A stretch of DNA of 5,232 bases from positions 1 to 5,232 of the forward strand of contig JAYTQG010000036.1 in assembly GCA_043746815.1 (NCBI GenBank), given 5' to 3'. Both the position numbers and the translations under genes were made by a program. The notes beneath the pieces were generated by a model. It did not search any database. It saw nothing but the letters and a program-made list of their open reading frames with translations, and was not told the DNA's origin. Numbering within the stretch: position 1 is the first letter of the stretch; each line of letters opens with the position of its first letter. Source of the DNA: JAYTQG01 sp043746815. GTDB taxonomy: Bacteria > Actinomycetota > Thermoleophilia > Miltoncostaeales > Miltoncostaeaceae. Of the stretch, positions 5,232 through 5,232 are shown piece by piece.

Positions 5232-5232
5232 A

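Larger units (their letters stand above)
4995..5232. other. Repeat-rich non-coding region to the right edge
   Basis: No gene can be supported here. A frame from ATG 4998 stays open to the window end, but its translation has no recognisable motif and the two long repeats fall in different frames (offset 164, not a multiple of three), which argues against coding. The region holds two diverged copies of a 62-bp repeat, a 10-bp tandem duplication, a near-palindrome and a 9-bp hairpin, listed separately. It may be the spacer between the plus-strand gene and whatever lies beyond the right edge. No clear intrinsic terminator with a T run follows the stop codon at 4994. Confidence 0.65.

Noticed and set aside
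4998..5232. Plus-strand frame from ATG 4998 open to the window edge
   Set aside because: There is no ribosome binding site and no recognisable motif, and the nucleotide repeats lie in different reading frames. The minus-strand frames at 4899-5120 and 4912-5115 look equally non-coding.
1..5232. CRISPR array, tRNA, rRNA, transposase, phage or defence-system genes
   Set aside because: No regularly spaced short repeats, no recognisable structural RNA segments and no coding motifs of these classes were seen. The two 62-bp repeats are too diverged and too far apart for CRISPR.

Overview
The window is GC-rich with dense, compact coding, and looks like an actinobacterial chromosome. The basis is modest: the GC content, GTG starts, a possible leaderless promoter, and a secreted protein whose WHDHRxHWM-type motif I recall mainly from Actinomycetota. 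I would lean towards a deep-branching class such as Thermoleophilia, but the sequence alone does not prove this.

Layout. Four genes lie on the minus strand and read leftwards as one probable transcription unit. They are a large membrane-bound GGDEF-EAL cyclic-di-GMP protein (1559-4294), leuB for 3-isopropylmalate dehydrogenase (458-1516), a YciI/DGPF-family small protein (88-453), and the first 20 codons of what looks like an ABC-transporter ATPase (1-62, running off the left edge). Spacings are 42, 4 and 25 nt, which argues for co-transcription of at least leuB, the YciI gene and the ABC gene. Divergently, across a gap of only about 46 bp, a plus-strand gene (4341-4994) encodes a signal-peptide-bearing, C-terminally anchored protein of unknown function with a His/Met/Trp cluster suggestive of metal binding.

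The last 238 bases (4995-5232) carry no gene that I can support. They are repeat-rich: two diverged copies of a roughly 62-bp unit 164 bp apart, a 10-bp tandem duplication, an imperfect palindrome around CACTAGTG and a perfect 9-bp hairpin stem.

How the genes fit together. LeuB makes the leucine precursor 2-oxoisocaproate and sits away from any visible leuA, leuC or leuD. The c-di-GMP gene upstream keeps every motif needed for both synthesis and hydrolysis, plus an inhibitory I-site, behind an uncharacterised polytopic membrane module and a GAF-like domain. I see no direct functional tie between c-di-GMP signalling and leucine synthesis beyond their adjacency. I found no CRISPR array, tRNA, rRNA, phage gene or transposase. 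The least-explained parts are the membrane sensor module, the secreted protein with a possible N-terminal copper-type histidine, and the 3' repeat region.
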